Below are positions 18,299 through 28,192 of a DNA stretch of 64,000 bases, one piece after another (the stretch's first letter is position 1; each line of letters starts with the position of its first letter). The translations under genes and the position numbers were made by a program. Source of the DNA: Bradyrhizobium sp. SK17 (lineage in GTDB: Bacteria > Pseudomonadota > Alphaproteobacteria > Rhizobiales > Xanthobacteraceae); the NCBI RefSeq assembly GCF_002831585.1, contig NZ_CP025113.1:2418001-2482000 (forward strand), in the 5' to 3' direction. The notes beneath the pieces were generated by a model, which saw only the letters and a list, made by a program, of their open reading frames with translations, made no database searches and was not told where the DNA came from.

Positions 18299-20059
18299 TC
18301 AGAGCTTGTAGGCGGTGCGGAAGCCGCCCCAGTGCCGGCCGCGCACCCGGATCGGCACGTCGATCTCGCGCATCATCACGGTGTTGCCGTTGCCCATGTC
18401 GCGCGCATAGGTCTGGATCAGATAAGCGCGCTGGTTGCGGCCGGCGGCAAGGCCGGCTGCATCGTTGAAGATGCGCCGGTTGCGGCTGTTGGCGGTGTTG
18501 AAGGCGACGTCGCCCGGCCGCTGCGGCTGCGAGTAGACCTTGTTGTGGACCGGCAGATAGCCGTTCTGGTCGATCGCGACGCAGAACGCCATCCGCGGAT
18601 CCTTGGCGAGGAACGCCTCCTGGAACGCCGGCAGCGTGCGCTCCGCCCAGTCCAGCATCCGGGTCCGATGCTGCACCGGGGTGGTGCCGGCGATCTCGAC
18701 ATAGTCGGTATCGAACATGTCCGCGATCGCAATCGCGCCGCTTGCCAGTCCGTTCTCGAAGATCTTGCTCAGCGCGTGGCCGGCCTCCATCGCGCGGGTG
18801 ACGAACTCGGTGTTCTCCTCGTGGATCGCCCACATCCGGTCTTCGATCTTTTCGCGCAGCTCGGCGCTCGCCGCTTCGAAGCGGGCCTGGCTGCCTGCCT
18901 TGGTGCGCTCGCCGATCCTGATCCGGCACGTGCCGACATCCTGCAAGGTCGCGCTCAAGGTCTCATGGGCCGGCAGCTTCCCGGCGTCGGGCCCGCCGAT
19001 CAGGATGCCGTCCAGCGCGATCTCGTAGACCGGCGCGGTGACGATGCCGCGCGCGGTCGTGATCTCGATGCCGAGGCTGCAGGGCAGGCGCTCGTTCCTG
19101 CGCGGATCGCCGCGTTCGTTCTGGCGCAACAGTACCGCACAGCGCGCTTTCAGCTTCTGGGCGAAGCCGGTAACGGCCTTGCCGGCCGTGGCGACGCTGT
19201 CGCCATGCGCGGCGGCTTCGCGGGTCGCACTGTCGATCTCGCCGGCGCTGGTGCCGACCGAGACGATGAAGCTGGAGGCGGAGGCCGCGTTCTGGCCGAT
19301 CTCGCCGGTGATCTGGTTCTGCTCGGCGACTGCGCCGTTGACGTTCTCGAACACCGGGCGAATCTTTTCGATCGCTTGCGAGATGCGGTGGACGGCATCC
19401 GCCGATCCGGTGGCGTCCTTCTGCAACGCCTCGATCTTCCTGGTGATCTCCTCGGTCGCGTTCTGGGTCTGCACCGCCAGTGCCTTGACCTCGGTGGCGA
19501 CCACCGCAAAGCCCTTGCCGGCGGCGCCGGCACGCGCCGCCTCGATCGTCGAGTTGAGCGCCAGCAGCGTGGTCTGCCGCGCGATCTGCGCGATCAGATT
19601 GACGACATTGCCGATCGCGGCCGAGGACTCGCGCAAGCGGTCGACATTGGCGGTGGCCTCGCGCGCCGCGGTCGCGGCGTCGTCGGCGAGCTGGCTGGCG
19701 CTGCGCACCTGCGCGCCGATGCCTTCGGCGGAATGGGTGAAGCGGTCGGCGGCCTCGGAGAACGTCGTCGCGGTGCTCTGCGCGTCGCTGCTGCGGCCGG
19801 TCAGCGCGTCGGTGCGGGCACGGATGGTCGCGAGCTTGGCAGCCGTCGCCTCGGCCCCGTCGGCGACCGAGCTCGCGGCACGCTCGAGCTGGCGGATCAT
19901 CGCGCCGAGCTCGAGTTCCAGCAGTTCGAGGATTTCCTTGGATGAATCCTTGGCCGAATCAGCCTCGGCAGAGGTTTCGGGAGCCGCGGCCGGAACTTGC
20001 GGCCCGACGGCAGGCGCAGCCGGCTCCGGCACTTGCTTTCGAAACAAACCGAACGCCAT
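18299..20059 (-). CDS. soluble MCP-like receptor with PilZ-like and C-terminal sensor domain (copy 2)
   Basis: 586 aa from MAFGLFRKQVPEP (ATG 20059). Residues ~60-310: signalling helices with [49 protein letters not shown]. Residues ~320-405: a short beta domain with RRNERLPCSLGIEI and IALDGILIGGPD, PilZ-like in outline. Residues ~420-586: sensor domain closely matching the downstream paralogue (YVEIAGTTPVQHRTRMLDWAERTLPAFQEAFL, GYLPVHNKVYSQPQ, NSRNRRIFNDAAGLAA, IRVRGRHWGGFRTAYK). No membrane spans. The start is by family look, since no strong ribosome site precedes it; an upstream Met at 20137 is possible. Separated from copy 1 by 111 nt, same strand. Confidence 0.82.
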   Translation of the reverse strand: MAFGLFRKQVPEPAAPAVGPQVPAAAPETSAEADSAKDSSKEILELLELELGAMIRQLERAASSVADGAEATAAKLATIRARTDALTGRSSDAQSTATTFSEAADRFTHSAEGIGAQVRSASQLADDAATAAREATANVDRLRESSAAIGNVVNLIAQIARQTTLLALNSTIEAARAGAAGKGFAVVATEVKALAVQTQNATEEITRKIEALQKDATGSADAVHRISQAIEKIRPVFENVNGAVAEQNQITGEIGQNAASASSFIVSVGTSAGEIDSATREAAAHGDSVATAGKAVTGFAQKLKARCAVLLRQNERGDPRRNERLPCSLGIEITTARGIVTAPVYEIALDGILIGGPDAGKLPAHETLSATLQDVGTCRIRIGERTKAGSQARFEAASAELREKIEDRMWAIHEENTEFVTRAMEAGHALSKIFENGLASGAIAIADMFDTDYVEIAGTTPVQHRTRMLDWAERTLPAFQEAFLAKDPRMAFCVAIDQNGYLPVHNKVYSQPQRPGDVAFNTANSRNRRIFNDAAGLAAGRNQRAYLIQTYARDMGNGNTVMMREIDVPIRVRGRHWGGFRTAYKL

Positions 20060-20252
20060 TGGGGGGCTCTTGGAAAGTTGCGGCGGGACGCGCGATCCTC
20101 GCAAGTCATGGTTAACAAGTGCCTCATATTCCGGCATGCGGTAGTATTCGTTTGCCGGAGGGCCCCGCCGATCCTTTGATTTTGACCGTGAGGGGCCTAT
20201 AAGGCCGCGTTTTCCACCCTCGTTCAGACCCTAAGCCTCGAAGAGACGTCGC

Positions 20253-20999
20253 ATGGCCGGCCATTCCCAATTCAAGAACATCATGCACCGCAAGGGCCGG
20301 CAGGATGCCCAGAAGTCGAAGCTTTTCGGCAAGCTGGCCCGCGAAATCACCGTGGCGGCCAAGCTCGGCACCCCTGATCCGGCGATGAACCCGCGGCTGC
20401 GTGCCGCCGTGGTCGCGGCCCGCGCGGAGAACATGCCCAAGGACAACATCGACCGTGCGATCAAGAAGGCCGCCGGCAATGAGGGCGAGAACTATGACGA
20501 GATCCGCTACGAGGGCTATGGCCCCGGCGGTGTCGCCGTCATCGTCGAGGCGCTGACCGACAACCGCAACCGCGCCGCCTCCGACATCCGCTCGTTCTTC
20601 ACCAAGTCCGGCGGCAATCTCGGCGAAACCGGCTCGGTCGCCTTCATGTTCGACCGCACCGGCATCATCGAATACGACGCCAAGGTCGCTTCCGACGACG
20701 CCATGCTGGACGCCGCGATCGAGGCCGGCGCCGACGACGTGGTCTCCAGCGAGACCAGCCACGAGGTCTATGCCTCGCAGGACACCTTCCGCGAAGTGGC
20801 CAAGGCGCTGGAGGCCAAGTTCGGCGAGCCGCGCAAGGCGGCGCTGACCTGGAAGCCGCAGAACACCATCTCGGTCGACGACGAGACCGGCGAAAAGCTG
20901 TTGAAGCTGATGGACCTGCTCAACGAACACGATGACGTGCAGAACGTGTTCGCCAATTTCGAGGTGTCGGACGCGCTGATCGCCAAGATGGGCGGCTAA
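20253..20999 (+). CDS. YebC/PmpR-family protein
   Basis: 248 aa, full length. N-terminal [31 protein letters not shown], then [49 protein letters not shown] and [15 protein letters not shown] are family signatures. YebC proteins bind DNA or ribosomes and affect transcription of quorum-type genes or translation of proline stretches. It heads the yebC-ruvC-ruvA-ruvB neighbourhood that is conserved in proteobacteria. A repeat (21060-21125) separates it from ruvC. Confidence 0.95.
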   Translation: MAGHSQFKNIMHRKGRQDAQKSKLFGKLAREITVAAKLGTPDPAMNPRLRAAVVAARAENMPKDNIDRAIKKAAGNEGENYDEIRYEGYGPGGVAVIVEALTDNRNRAASDIRSFFTKSGGNLGETGSVAFMFDRTGIIEYDAKVASDDAMLDAAIEAGADDVVSSETSHEVYASQDTFREVAKALEAKFGEPRKAALTWKPQNTISVDDETGEKLLKLMDLLNEHDDVQNVFANFEVSDALIAKMGG

Positions 21000-21059
21000 G
21001 TCACCTGCTCTGCTGTCGTCGCCCGGCTCGACCGGCGATCTAGTATTCCAGAGACAGCA

Positions 21060-21125
21060 GTGCTTGAGCCGATAGGCCGCGGCGTACTGGATCCCCCGCT
21101 TTCGCGGGGGATGACGAGCGAGGGC
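21060..21125. repeat. small palindromic spacer, yebC-ruvC
   Basis: GATCCCCCGC-TTTC-GCGGGGGATG forms a strong hairpin around 21090-21114; its flanks resemble family C elements. It may end yebC transcription. Confidence 0.6.
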
Positions 21126-21214
21126 GGGATGATGAGCGAGGCCTACCGCGACACAGGCGGGGATGGTCTTCCGTTTGTGTTTCGTTCTCGCAGGCTAGGC
21201 GGTATCACTACCGC

Positions 21215-21742
21215 ATGACAGCCCAGCCGATTCGCTCTCCCGTCCGCATCATCGGTATCGATCCGGGCCTCCGCCGCACCGGCTGGGGCGTGATCGAGAC
21301 CGAGGGTAACCGTCTGGTCTATGTCGGCTGCGGTTCGGTCGAGCCGCCGGACAATCTGCCGCTGGCGAGCCGGCTGCTGGCGATCCATGAGGGGCTTGCC
21401 GCCGTGCTCGGCGACTTCAAGCCGATGGAAGCCGCGGTCGAGCAGACCTTCGTCAACAAGGACGGCGTCGCGACCCTGAAGCTCGGCCAGGCACGCGGCG
21501 TCGCCATGCTGGCGCCCGCAATGTTCGGTATTTCGGTCGCCGAATACGCGCCGAACCAGGTCAAGAAGACCGTGGTCGGTGCCGGTCACGCCGAGAAGAA
21601 CCAGATCCAGGTGATGCTGAAGATCCTGCTGCCGAAAGCCGAGCCGCCGTCCGCCGATGCCGCCGACGCGCTCGCGATCGCGATCACCCACGCCCATCAC
21701 CGCCAGAGCGCCGCGCTCCGGCTGAAGGTAGCAAACCTATGA
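21215..21742 (+). CDS. ruvC: Holliday junction endonuclease RuvC
   Basis: 175 aa. RNase H-like fold with the acidic residues in [18 protein letters not shown] (Asp), [23 protein letters not shown] (Glu) and the C-terminal [17 protein letters not shown] (two Asp). Resolves four-way junctions together with RuvAB. No ATG closer to the IIGIDPG motif; start at 21215 leaves a 9-residue leader (MTAQPIRSP). Separated from ruvA by a 291-nt repeat-filled gap, so it may not be in one transcript with ruvAB. Confidence 0.96.
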   Translation: MTAQPIRSPVRIIGIDPGLRRTGWGVIETEGNRLVYVGCGSVEPPDNLPLASRLLAIHEGLAAVLGDFKPMEAAVEQTFVNKDGVATLKLGQARGVAMLAPAMFGISVAEYAPNQVKKTVVGAGHAEKNQIQVMLKILLPKAEPPSADAADALAIAITHAHHRQSAALRLKVANL

Positions 21743-21766
21743 TCGGCGGTTGCAAGCCTGTGCAAT

Positions 21767-21985
21767 GTGAGGTGAGCACGCTTGTCAGGCTCCCTCCCCC
21801 CTTGCGGGGGAGGGTTGGGGAGAGGGGTAAGCCCCGGGCGAGATGTTCGATGAGCGCTTGGCCCGCGCAAAATCGGCTACCTGTCGTCGAAATGAAAATT
21901 GAGAGAGCCCGTCGTGTGGTACCCCTCTCCCTAACCCTCCCCCGCAAGGGGGAGGGAACCCATCCGCTGGTGCGTCCCTCACCGG
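21767..21985. repeat. composite palindromic repeat, family A, copy 1
   Basis: Starts GTGAGGTGAGCACGCTTGTC, then CTCCCCCCTTGCGGGGGAG hairpin and GGGGAGAGGGGTAAGCCCCG; the far half is its inverse, CCCCTCTCCCTAACCCTCC with CCCCCGCAAGGGGGAGGG. Copies at 32375-32560 (halves in swapped order) and 49733-49935. Fills the ruvC-ruvA gap. Confidence 0.85.
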
Positions 21986-22033
21986 AGGCAAAGCGATCGT
22001 GCGGGGAACGAGGGCCAAGCTGGGGTTGCCCTC

Positions 22034-22647
22034 ATGATCGGCAAGCTCAAGGGCCTGATCGATTCCTATGGCGAGGACTATGTGATCCTCGACGTCGGCG
22101 GCGTCGGTTATCAGGTGCATTGCGCAAGCCGCACGTTGCAGGCGTTGCCACAGCCGGGCGGAGCGGCCGTGCTCTCGATCGAGACTTATGTCCGTGAAGA
22201 CCAGATCAAGCTGTTCGGCTTCCGCAGCGATCACGAGCGTGAATGGTTTCGCCTGCTGCAAACCGTGCAGGGCGTCGGCGCCAAGGTCGCGCTCGCGGTG
22301 CTCGGCACGCTGCCGCCGACCGATCTCGCCAACGCGATCGCGCTGCGCGACAAGGCGGCGGTGGCCCGCACCCCGGGCGTCGGGCCGAAGGTCGCCGAAC
22401 GCATCGTCAGCGAATTGAAGGACAGGGCACCGGGCTTTGCCGATGTCGATCCCGCGGTGGTGCAGCTTTCCGGCGCGATCGACAACAACCGCGCGCCGCG
22501 TCCGGTCACCGATGCGATCTCCGCGCTGGTCAATCTCGGCTACGGCCAGCCGCAGGCCGCCGCCGCCATCGCCGCCGCCTCACGCAGTGCCGGTGAGAAG
22601 GCCGAGACCGCGCAGCTGATCCGGCTCGGGCTCAAGGAATTGTCGAA

Positions 22648-22651
<4 letters not shown>
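22034..22651 (+). CDS. ruvA: Holliday junction DNA helicase subunit RuvA
   Basis: 205 aa. N-terminal OB fold [31 protein letters not shown], two helix-hairpin-helix motifs ([18 protein letters not shown] and [18 protein letters not shown]) and a C-terminal RuvB-binding domain ([20 protein letters not shown]). Binds the junction and loads RuvB. Stop overlaps the ruvB start (GTGA). Confidence 0.97.
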
Positions 22652-23697
<1,046 letters not shown>

Positions 23698-23750
23698 CGC
23701 ATGATCCGGAAAGTGCGGAGCGGCTTTCCGACGCAGATCATGCTCAGGCA
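23698..23750. repeat. REP-like palindrome, family D, copy 2
   Basis: GCATGATCCGGAAAGTGCGG ... CCGACGCAGATCATGCTCA, an imperfect inverted repeat directly after the ruvB stop. Confidence 0.75.
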
Positions 23751-23920
23751 AGACGCGCTCCCGAACACGTGAAAAGTCGTGTTGACGCAGCGCCTCGCGC
23801 GACCGGTAACCTTGCCCGCTAACCATTGCGAAATGTCTGCAGGCCGTCTGCACAAACGCGGCCCAATTTCGCTCCAATCAAAGGGCCTATCATGGATCAG
23901 GCATCACCGATCGCACGTCC

Positions 23921-24838
23921 ATGATCTCACGTCGTCATTTCCTGTACACCGCCGGCGGATTGACCGCCGCCACCGCCTCGACCGCGGCCTATGGCCTGAG
24001 CGAGCCGGTCGTCCGCCTGACCCTGACACGCTACGACTTGTCGCCGCGGCAATGGCCGGCGGACTTTCCGCTCAAGATCGCAGCGCTCGCCGACATCCAC
24101 GCCTGCGATCCCTGGATGTCGCTCGATCGCATCGCCGAGATCGTCGAGCGCACCAACGCGCTGAACCCCGACATCATCGTGCTGCTCGGCGACTATGTCG
24201 CGGGACTGCGCCACGTCACGCGTTTCATTCCGGCGTCCGAATGGGCCGCGGTGCTCAAGGGCCTGAAGGCGCCGCTCGGCGTGCATGCCGTGCTCGGCAA
24301 TCACGACTATTGGGAAGACAAGACGGTGCAGCGGCTAGGGCAGGGCGTGCCGGTCGCGCGCCGTGCGCTGGAGCGCGCCGGCATTCCGGTCTACGAGAAC
24401 GACGCGGTGCGGCTCATCAAGGACAACCGCCCGTTCTGGCTCGCCGGCCTCGGCGACCAACTCGCCTTCATGGCGGCGCGGCGCTATCGCCATGTCGCGC
24501 GGATCGGCGTCGACGATCTCAACGCGACGCTGGCAAAGGTCACAGACGATGCGCCGGTGATCCTGCTTGCGCACGAGCCCGACGTCGCGCTCCGCGTGCC
24601 ATCGCGCGTCGCGCTGCAACTGTCCGGCCACACCCATGGCGGCCAGATCCGGCTGCTCGGCTGGTCGCCGGCGGTGCCGGTCAAGCACGGCATGCGGCTC
24701 GCCTATGGCCACATCAAGCTGAAATGCGACGTCGTCGTCTCCGGTGGCCTCGGTTGCAGCATCATGCCGTTCCGGCTCGGCGTGCCGCCCGAGATCGTTC
24801 AGGTCACGCTCGGCGGCAAGGGACCGGTGGTGTCCTGA
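23921..24838 (+). CDS. Tat-exported metallophosphoesterase (YkuE/YaeI-like)
   Basis: 305 aa. Twin-arginine signal MISRRHFLYTAGGLTAATAS (S-R-R-x-F-L). The calcineurin-like core shows KIAALADIHACDPW (D-x-H), IVLLGDYVAG (GD), AVLGNHDYWEDK (GNHD), LLAHEPDVA and LQLSGHTHGGQIR (GHTH). Related enzymes act on UDP-2,3-diacylglucosamine-like lipids or other membrane phosphodiesters; the substrate here is unknown. Placed between ruvB and ybgC without an evident functional link. Confidence 0.88.
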   Translation: MISRRHFLYTAGGLTAATASTAAYGLSEPVVRLTLTRYDLSPRQWPADFPLKIAALADIHACDPWMSLDRIAEIVERTNALNPDIIVLLGDYVAGLRHVTRFIPASEWAAVLKGLKAPLGVHAVLGNHDYWEDKTVQRLGQGVPVARRALERAGIPVYENDAVRLIKDNRPFWLAGLGDQLAFMAARRYRHVARIGVDDLNATLAKVTDDAPVILLAHEPDVALRVPSRVALQLSGHTHGGQIRLLGWSPAVPVKHGMRLAYGHIKLKCDVVVSGGLGCSIMPFRLGVPPEIVQVTLGGKGPVVS

Positions 24839-24860
24839 GCGCGCTTGCGCCGGCCTGCGA

Positions 24861-24894
24861 TTTTGCGCAATACGAACCCGAAGTTTTGCGCAAT
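24861..24894. promoter_or_regulatory. direct repeat TTTTGCGCAAT x2 upstream of ybgC
   Basis: TTTTGCGCAAT occurs at 24861-24871 and 24884-24894, start-to-start distance 23 bp (about two helical turns); each contains the palindrome TTGCGCAA. The second copy ends 12 nt before the GTG start. Could be paired operator sites or a chance repeat. Confidence 0.35.
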
Positions 24895-24906
24895 CGGGGG
24901 CTGCAA

Positions 24907-25356
24907 GTGACCTCACCCATTCTCGACGGCCAGATCCGCGACGGCCGCCACCATATGCAGGTCCGCGTCTATTACGAAGACACCGATTTTTCGGGCATCG
25001 TCTACCACGCCAATTATCTGCGCTTCATGGAGCGCGGCCGCACCAATCATCTGCGCCTGATGGGCGCCGAGCAGCAGGCGCTGTTCGACGAGGCCGAGGC
25101 GGAGACCGGTGGCTTCGCCTTCGTCGTGCGCTCGATGACGCTCGACTTCCTCAAGCCGGCGCGGATGGACGACGTGCTCGACGTCGTGACCTGGCCGATC
25201 GCGGTGAAGGGCGCCTCCATCATGCTGGCGCAGGAAGTCAAACGCGGCGATGACGTGCTCGTGAAGGCCCAGGTCCGCGTCGCCTTCATCAGCGGTGGCC
25301 GCGCGCAGCCGATTCCCAAGACCATCCGCGCGCTGATGAAGGCCGATCTGGGTTAG
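24907..25356 (+). CDS. ybgC: YbgC-type acyl-CoA thioesterase (tol-pal associated family)
   Basis: 149 aa from the GTG at 24907 (GGGGG upstream); ATG at 24955 is an alternative giving a 133-aa protein. Hotdog fold with YYEDTDFSGIVYHANYLRFMERGRTNHLR, the diagnostic active-site Asp in D-T-D-F-S-G-I-V-Y-H. Hydrolyses short acyl-CoA or acyl-ACP thioesters; usually found with tolQRAB. Here tol genes are not in view downstream. The usual frame is open far upstream, but those residues are a shadow of the phosphoesterase. Confidence 0.9.
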   Translation: MTSPILDGQIRDGRHHMQVRVYYEDTDFSGIVYHANYLRFMERGRTNHLRLMGAEQQALFDEAEAETGGFAFVVRSMTLDFLKPARMDDVLDVVTWPIAVKGASIMLAQEVKRGDDVLVKAQVRVAFISGGRAQPIPKTIRALMKADLG

Positions 25357-25442
25357 CTATCGGACGATGGCAAACGCCCCATCGACTCTGCGGGACGCGG
25401 CGCTAGATTTACTCGGGACAAAACAACCGCGAGGGATCGCCG

Positions 25443-25910
25443 ATGTCACGCCCGCCGCTGCCGCCTTTCACCCGCGAGACCGCCGCGCAGAAGGCGCGCA
25501 TGGCGGAAGATGCCTGGAATTCGCGCGACCCCGTTCGGGTTGCCGGCGCCTATACCGTAGATAGCCGCTGGCGCAATCGCTCCGAGGTATTTCAAGGCCG
25601 CGAGGCGATCACGGCCTTCCTGACCCGCAAATGGGAGAAGGAGCTCGATTATCGGCTGATCAAGGACCTCCGGGCGTTCGACGGCAACCGCATCGCGGTG
25701 CGCTTCCAGTACGAATGGCACGATGCTGCCGGCAACTGGTTTCGCTCCTACGGCAACGAGCAATGGGAGTTCGACGAGCACGGCCTGATGCGCCGCCGCG
25801 AGGCCTCGATCAACGACATCGCGATCTCGGAGAAAGATCGCCGCTTTCACTGGCCCGCCCCGGGCCCGCGTCCGGCCGATGTGCCGGGGTTGGGAGATAG
25901 TCCCTTTTAG
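25443..25910 (+). CDS. DUF1348 / NTF2-like protein
   Basis: 155 aa. [76 protein letters not shown] and [17 protein letters not shown] match the DUF1348 branch of the NTF2/SnoaL fold. About 150 aa is the family norm. Function unknown. ATG at 25443 is preceded by GAGGGATC. Followed by a short family C repeat and the convergent GST gene. Confidence 0.85.
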   Translation: MSRPPLPPFTRETAAQKARMAEDAWNSRDPVRVAGAYTVDSRWRNRSEVFQGREAITAFLTRKWEKELDYRLIKDLRAFDGNRIAVRFQYEWHDAAGNWFRSYGNEQWEFDEHGLMRRREASINDIAISEKDRRFHWPAPGPRPADVPGLGDSPF

Positions 25911-25911
25911 T

Positions 25912-25940
25912 TGTCGTCCCGGCCTTCGCCGGGACGACGG
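25912..25940. repeat. short family C hairpin
   Basis: GTCGTCCCGGC-CTTC-GCCGGGACGAC, perfect 11-bp stem between the convergent DUF1348 and GST genes; may serve as terminator for both. Confidence 0.75.
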
Positions 25941-25956
25941 ATCGCGAGAGACCGCC

Positions 25957-26601
25957 TTACGCCGCCGCCTTGTGCCGCGCGATCTCGGCCTTGTAGAGAT
26001 CGAACTCTTCCGCCACCGCCTTCGCCACCGACGGACGTGCGCGCAGCCGCTCGTAATAGGCCTTCAGCGCCGGCCATTTCGAAAGCTCGATCGGCGGCGT
26101 CGCCATGGTCCAGTTGATGACGGTGACCAGATAGGCGTCGGCGACGCTGAAATGGTCGAGCAGGTAGTCACGCCCCTTCAGGTGGTCCTCGACATAGTCG
26201 AGCCGCGAGACGTACTTCTCCAGCGCATAGGCCTTGGCCTCCGGCGGCGCCTTCTTGTCGAGCAGCGGCAGGAACAGGCCTTTGTGCAGTTCGGTGCCGA
26301 TGAAGCACAGCCATTGATGCAGCTTCGAACGCTCGGCGTTCGACGCGGTACCGAGGCCGGCGCGCGGGAACTGGTCGGCGACATATTGCAGGATCGCCGC
26401 GTTCTCGGTCAGCACCACGCCGTCGTCGGTGCGCAGCGTCGGCACCAGACCGAGCGGGTTGACCTTGTTGAAGTCTGAGCCGTCATTGCGCACCTGCTTG
26501 GTCTTCGGATCGACCTCGAGATAATTGGCCGGCTGGCCGGCTTCATACAGCGCGACACGCGTCGCCATCGAGCAGGCGAGGGGAGAGAAATACAGGTCCA
26601 T
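25957..26601 (-). CDS. glutathione S-transferase
   Basis: 214 aa from the ATG at 26601 (GGAGG upstream). Thioredoxin-like N-domain DLYFSPLACSMATRVALYEAGQPANYLEVD, with ENAAILQYVADQFP for glutathione contact, and an all-helical C-domain with DYLLDHFSVADAYLVTVINW (N-capping box). Similar to beta-class/GstA proteins. Conjugates glutathione to electrophiles in the cytosol. Divergent from a TetR gene 96 nt away, which may control it. Confidence 0.92.
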   Translation of the reverse strand: MDLYFSPLACSMATRVALYEAGQPANYLEVDPKTKQVRNDGSDFNKVNPLGLVPTLRTDDGVVLTENAAILQYVADQFPRAGLGTASNAERSKLHQWLCFIGTELHKGLFLPLLDKKAPPEAKAYALEKYVSRLDYVEDHLKGRDYLLDHFSVADAYLVTVINWTMATPPIELSKWPALKAYYERLRARPSVAKAVAEEFDLYKAEIARHKAAA

Positions 26602-26697
26602 GGGTGCCTCCGTGAGATATCCGGCGCAGGTCTCTGGCCGTTGTTGATTTTGTACTGTCTTGGATAATATTTCCGGCGTCAAGGAATTTAGTGCGAA

Positions 26698-27357
26698 ATG
26701 GTACAAAAAAATAGCAAGCCGCCATCTGCTGCCAAAATCGCGACGCCGGTCGCACCGAAGCGGCGCGGACGGCCGCGTGCCTATGAGCCCGATGTCGCGC
26801 TCGGCAAGGCGCTCGATCTGTTCCGGCGCGACGGCTTTGCCGCGACCTCGCTCGATGATCTCAGCGCGGCGACTGGCATGAACCGGCCGAGCCTCTATGG
26901 CGCGTTCGGCGACAAGCGCGAGCTCTACATCAAGAGCTATCAGCGCTACCGCGACGACGCGCGCGCCGCGATGGCCGACATCTTCCGCGCCGATGCGCCG
27001 CTGCGCGAGCGGCTGGCGCGCATCTATCGCATCGCGCTCGACATCTATCTGTCCGGCGAGTCCGGTCCGCGCGGCTGCTTCACGGTGATGACGGCCGCGT
27101 CGGAGGCGGTGTCGGATCCTGACATCCGCACCATGGTGCTGGAGGGCCTGACCGAGCTCGACAAGGCGTTCGGCATCTGCTTCCGCCATGCCAGGGAGCG
27201 CGGCGAGCTGCCCGAGGGCGCGGACCCGGCGGCGCTGGCGCATCTTGCCTCCGCCACCATCCACACCATCGCGATCCGCGCCCGCGCCCGCGTGCCGCGC
27301 AAGGAGCTCGAGGCGATCGTGAAGGGCGCCCTCGATGTGCTGTGCGGGGCCAAATAG
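26698..27357 (+). CDS. TetR-family transcriptional regulator
   Basis: 219 aa. Basic N-terminal arm KRRGRPRAYEPDVAL, HTH region ALDLFRRDGFAATSLDDLSAATGMNRPSLYGAFGDKRELYIKSY (~42-86), then a helical ligand domain with SGPRGCFTVMTAASEAV. Divergent from the GST gene, a common regulator-target layout. The coding start contains a run of seven A after GTAC, so the exact frame of the first codons depends on that homopolymer. Ligand unknown. Confidence 0.9.
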   Translation: MVQKNSKPPSAAKIATPVAPKRRGRPRAYEPDVALGKALDLFRRDGFAATSLDDLSAATGMNRPSLYGAFGDKRELYIKSYQRYRDDARAAMADIFRADAPLRERLARIYRIALDIYLSGESGPRGCFTVMTAASEAVSDPDIRTMVLEGLTELDKAFGICFRHARERGELPEGADPAALAHLASATIHTIAIRARARVPRKELEAIVKGALDVLCGAK

Positions 27358-27364
27358 AAGCGGC

Positions 27365-27412
27365 AAATTTCTTCGGCGGCAAATGTCGGCCGCTGGTTTT
27401 CCGGCCCGTCTT
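27365..27412 (+). promoter_or_regulatory. ECF42-type promoter P-rib
   Basis: TGTCGG at 27384-27389, 17-nt spacer, CGTCTT at 27407-27412; A/T-rich AAATTTCTTC starts at 27365, 19 nt before TGTCGG. Same layout as five other sites in the window. It overlaps the region just after the TetR stop and drives the RibD/DHFR-like gene 36 nt downstream. Confidence 0.7.
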
Positions 27413-27447
27413 CCGTAAGTTGCCCTCACTCACGGAAGCAGAAAATC

Positions 27448-28094
27448 ATGGGAAAAGTCAGGACTTCGGCGTTTTCGATCTCGATCGACGGATTTGGCGC
27501 GGCGCCGCGTCAGAGCCGCGAAAATCCATTCGGCGAAGGCGGCATGGTGTTGCCCGGCTGGTTCCTCCAGACCCGGACGTTTCGCCAGACCTTCGGCCAG
27601 GAGGGGGCGGCACCGGGCTCGACGACGAGATCGCGCGCAGGGCGATGGAAAATATCGGCGCCTGGATTCTGGGCCGTAACATGTTCGGTCCGATCCGCGG
27701 GCCATGGCCGGATCATGCCTGGAAGGGCTGGTGGGGCCCCAATCCGCCGTATCACACGCCGACCTTTGTGCTGACCCATCACGCCCGGCCCGACATCGAA
27801 ATGGAAGGCGGCACCACGTTCCATTTCGTGACCGATGGCATTCATGCCGCGCTCGATCGCGCGCGTGCGGTTGCCGGCGACAAGGACATCCGGGTCGGCG
27901 GCGGCGTCTCGCTGGTGCGCCAGTTCCTGCAAGCGCGCCTGCTCGACGAATTGCAACTGGCGCTGTCGCCGGTGTTGCTCGGCGCCGGCGAGAATCTGTT
28001 CGCCGGCCTCGATCTGCCCGCGCTCGGCTACGCTGTCGTCTCACACGTCGCGAGCCCGAACGCCACCCACGTCACCTTCGCGCGCACATCGTAG
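27448..28094 (+). pseudogene. RibD C-terminal/dihydrofolate reductase-like protein, frameshifted
   Basis: The first part (MGKVRTSAFSISIDGFGAAP ... RTFRQTFGQEG) is in one frame and the rest (GGGTGLDDEIARRAMENIGAWILGRNMFGPIRGPW ... SLVRQFLQARLLDELQLALSPVLLGAGENLFAGLDL) in another. The break is at the five-G run 27603-27607; one extra G would restore a ~216-aa RibD_C/DHFR-like reductase. Such proteins (YyaP/YwjB type) bind NADPH; substrates are mostly unknown. The flanking sequence shows no other decay, so a recent mutation, a homopolymer sequencing error or slippage are all possible. Preceded by an ECF42-type promoter. Confidence 0.82.
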
Positions 28095-28130
28095 TTCGCG
28101 CACGGCTGCGTTAGCGGCCGAAATTGGCCG

Positions 28131-28178
28131 TTGACGCGGCGCGTGTTCGGGCGTACTTAACCCAAAGGTTATTTAACC
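28131..28178 (+). promoter_or_regulatory. sigma70-type promoter with tandem ArsR operator
   Basis: TTGACG (28131-28136), 17-nt spacer, TACTTA (28154-28159). Overlapping the -10 are alternating palindromic half-sites TAACC-CAAA-GGTTA-TT-TAACC (28158-28178). The ArsR start follows at 28193, so autorepression by promoter occlusion is the natural reading. Confidence 0.65.
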
Positions 28179-28192
28179 GATGAGCTAAGTAC

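Noticed and set aside
28095..28192. ECF42-type promoter before arsR
   Set aside because: No TGTCG-N17-CGT; it has a sigma70-type promoter with an ArsR operator instead.
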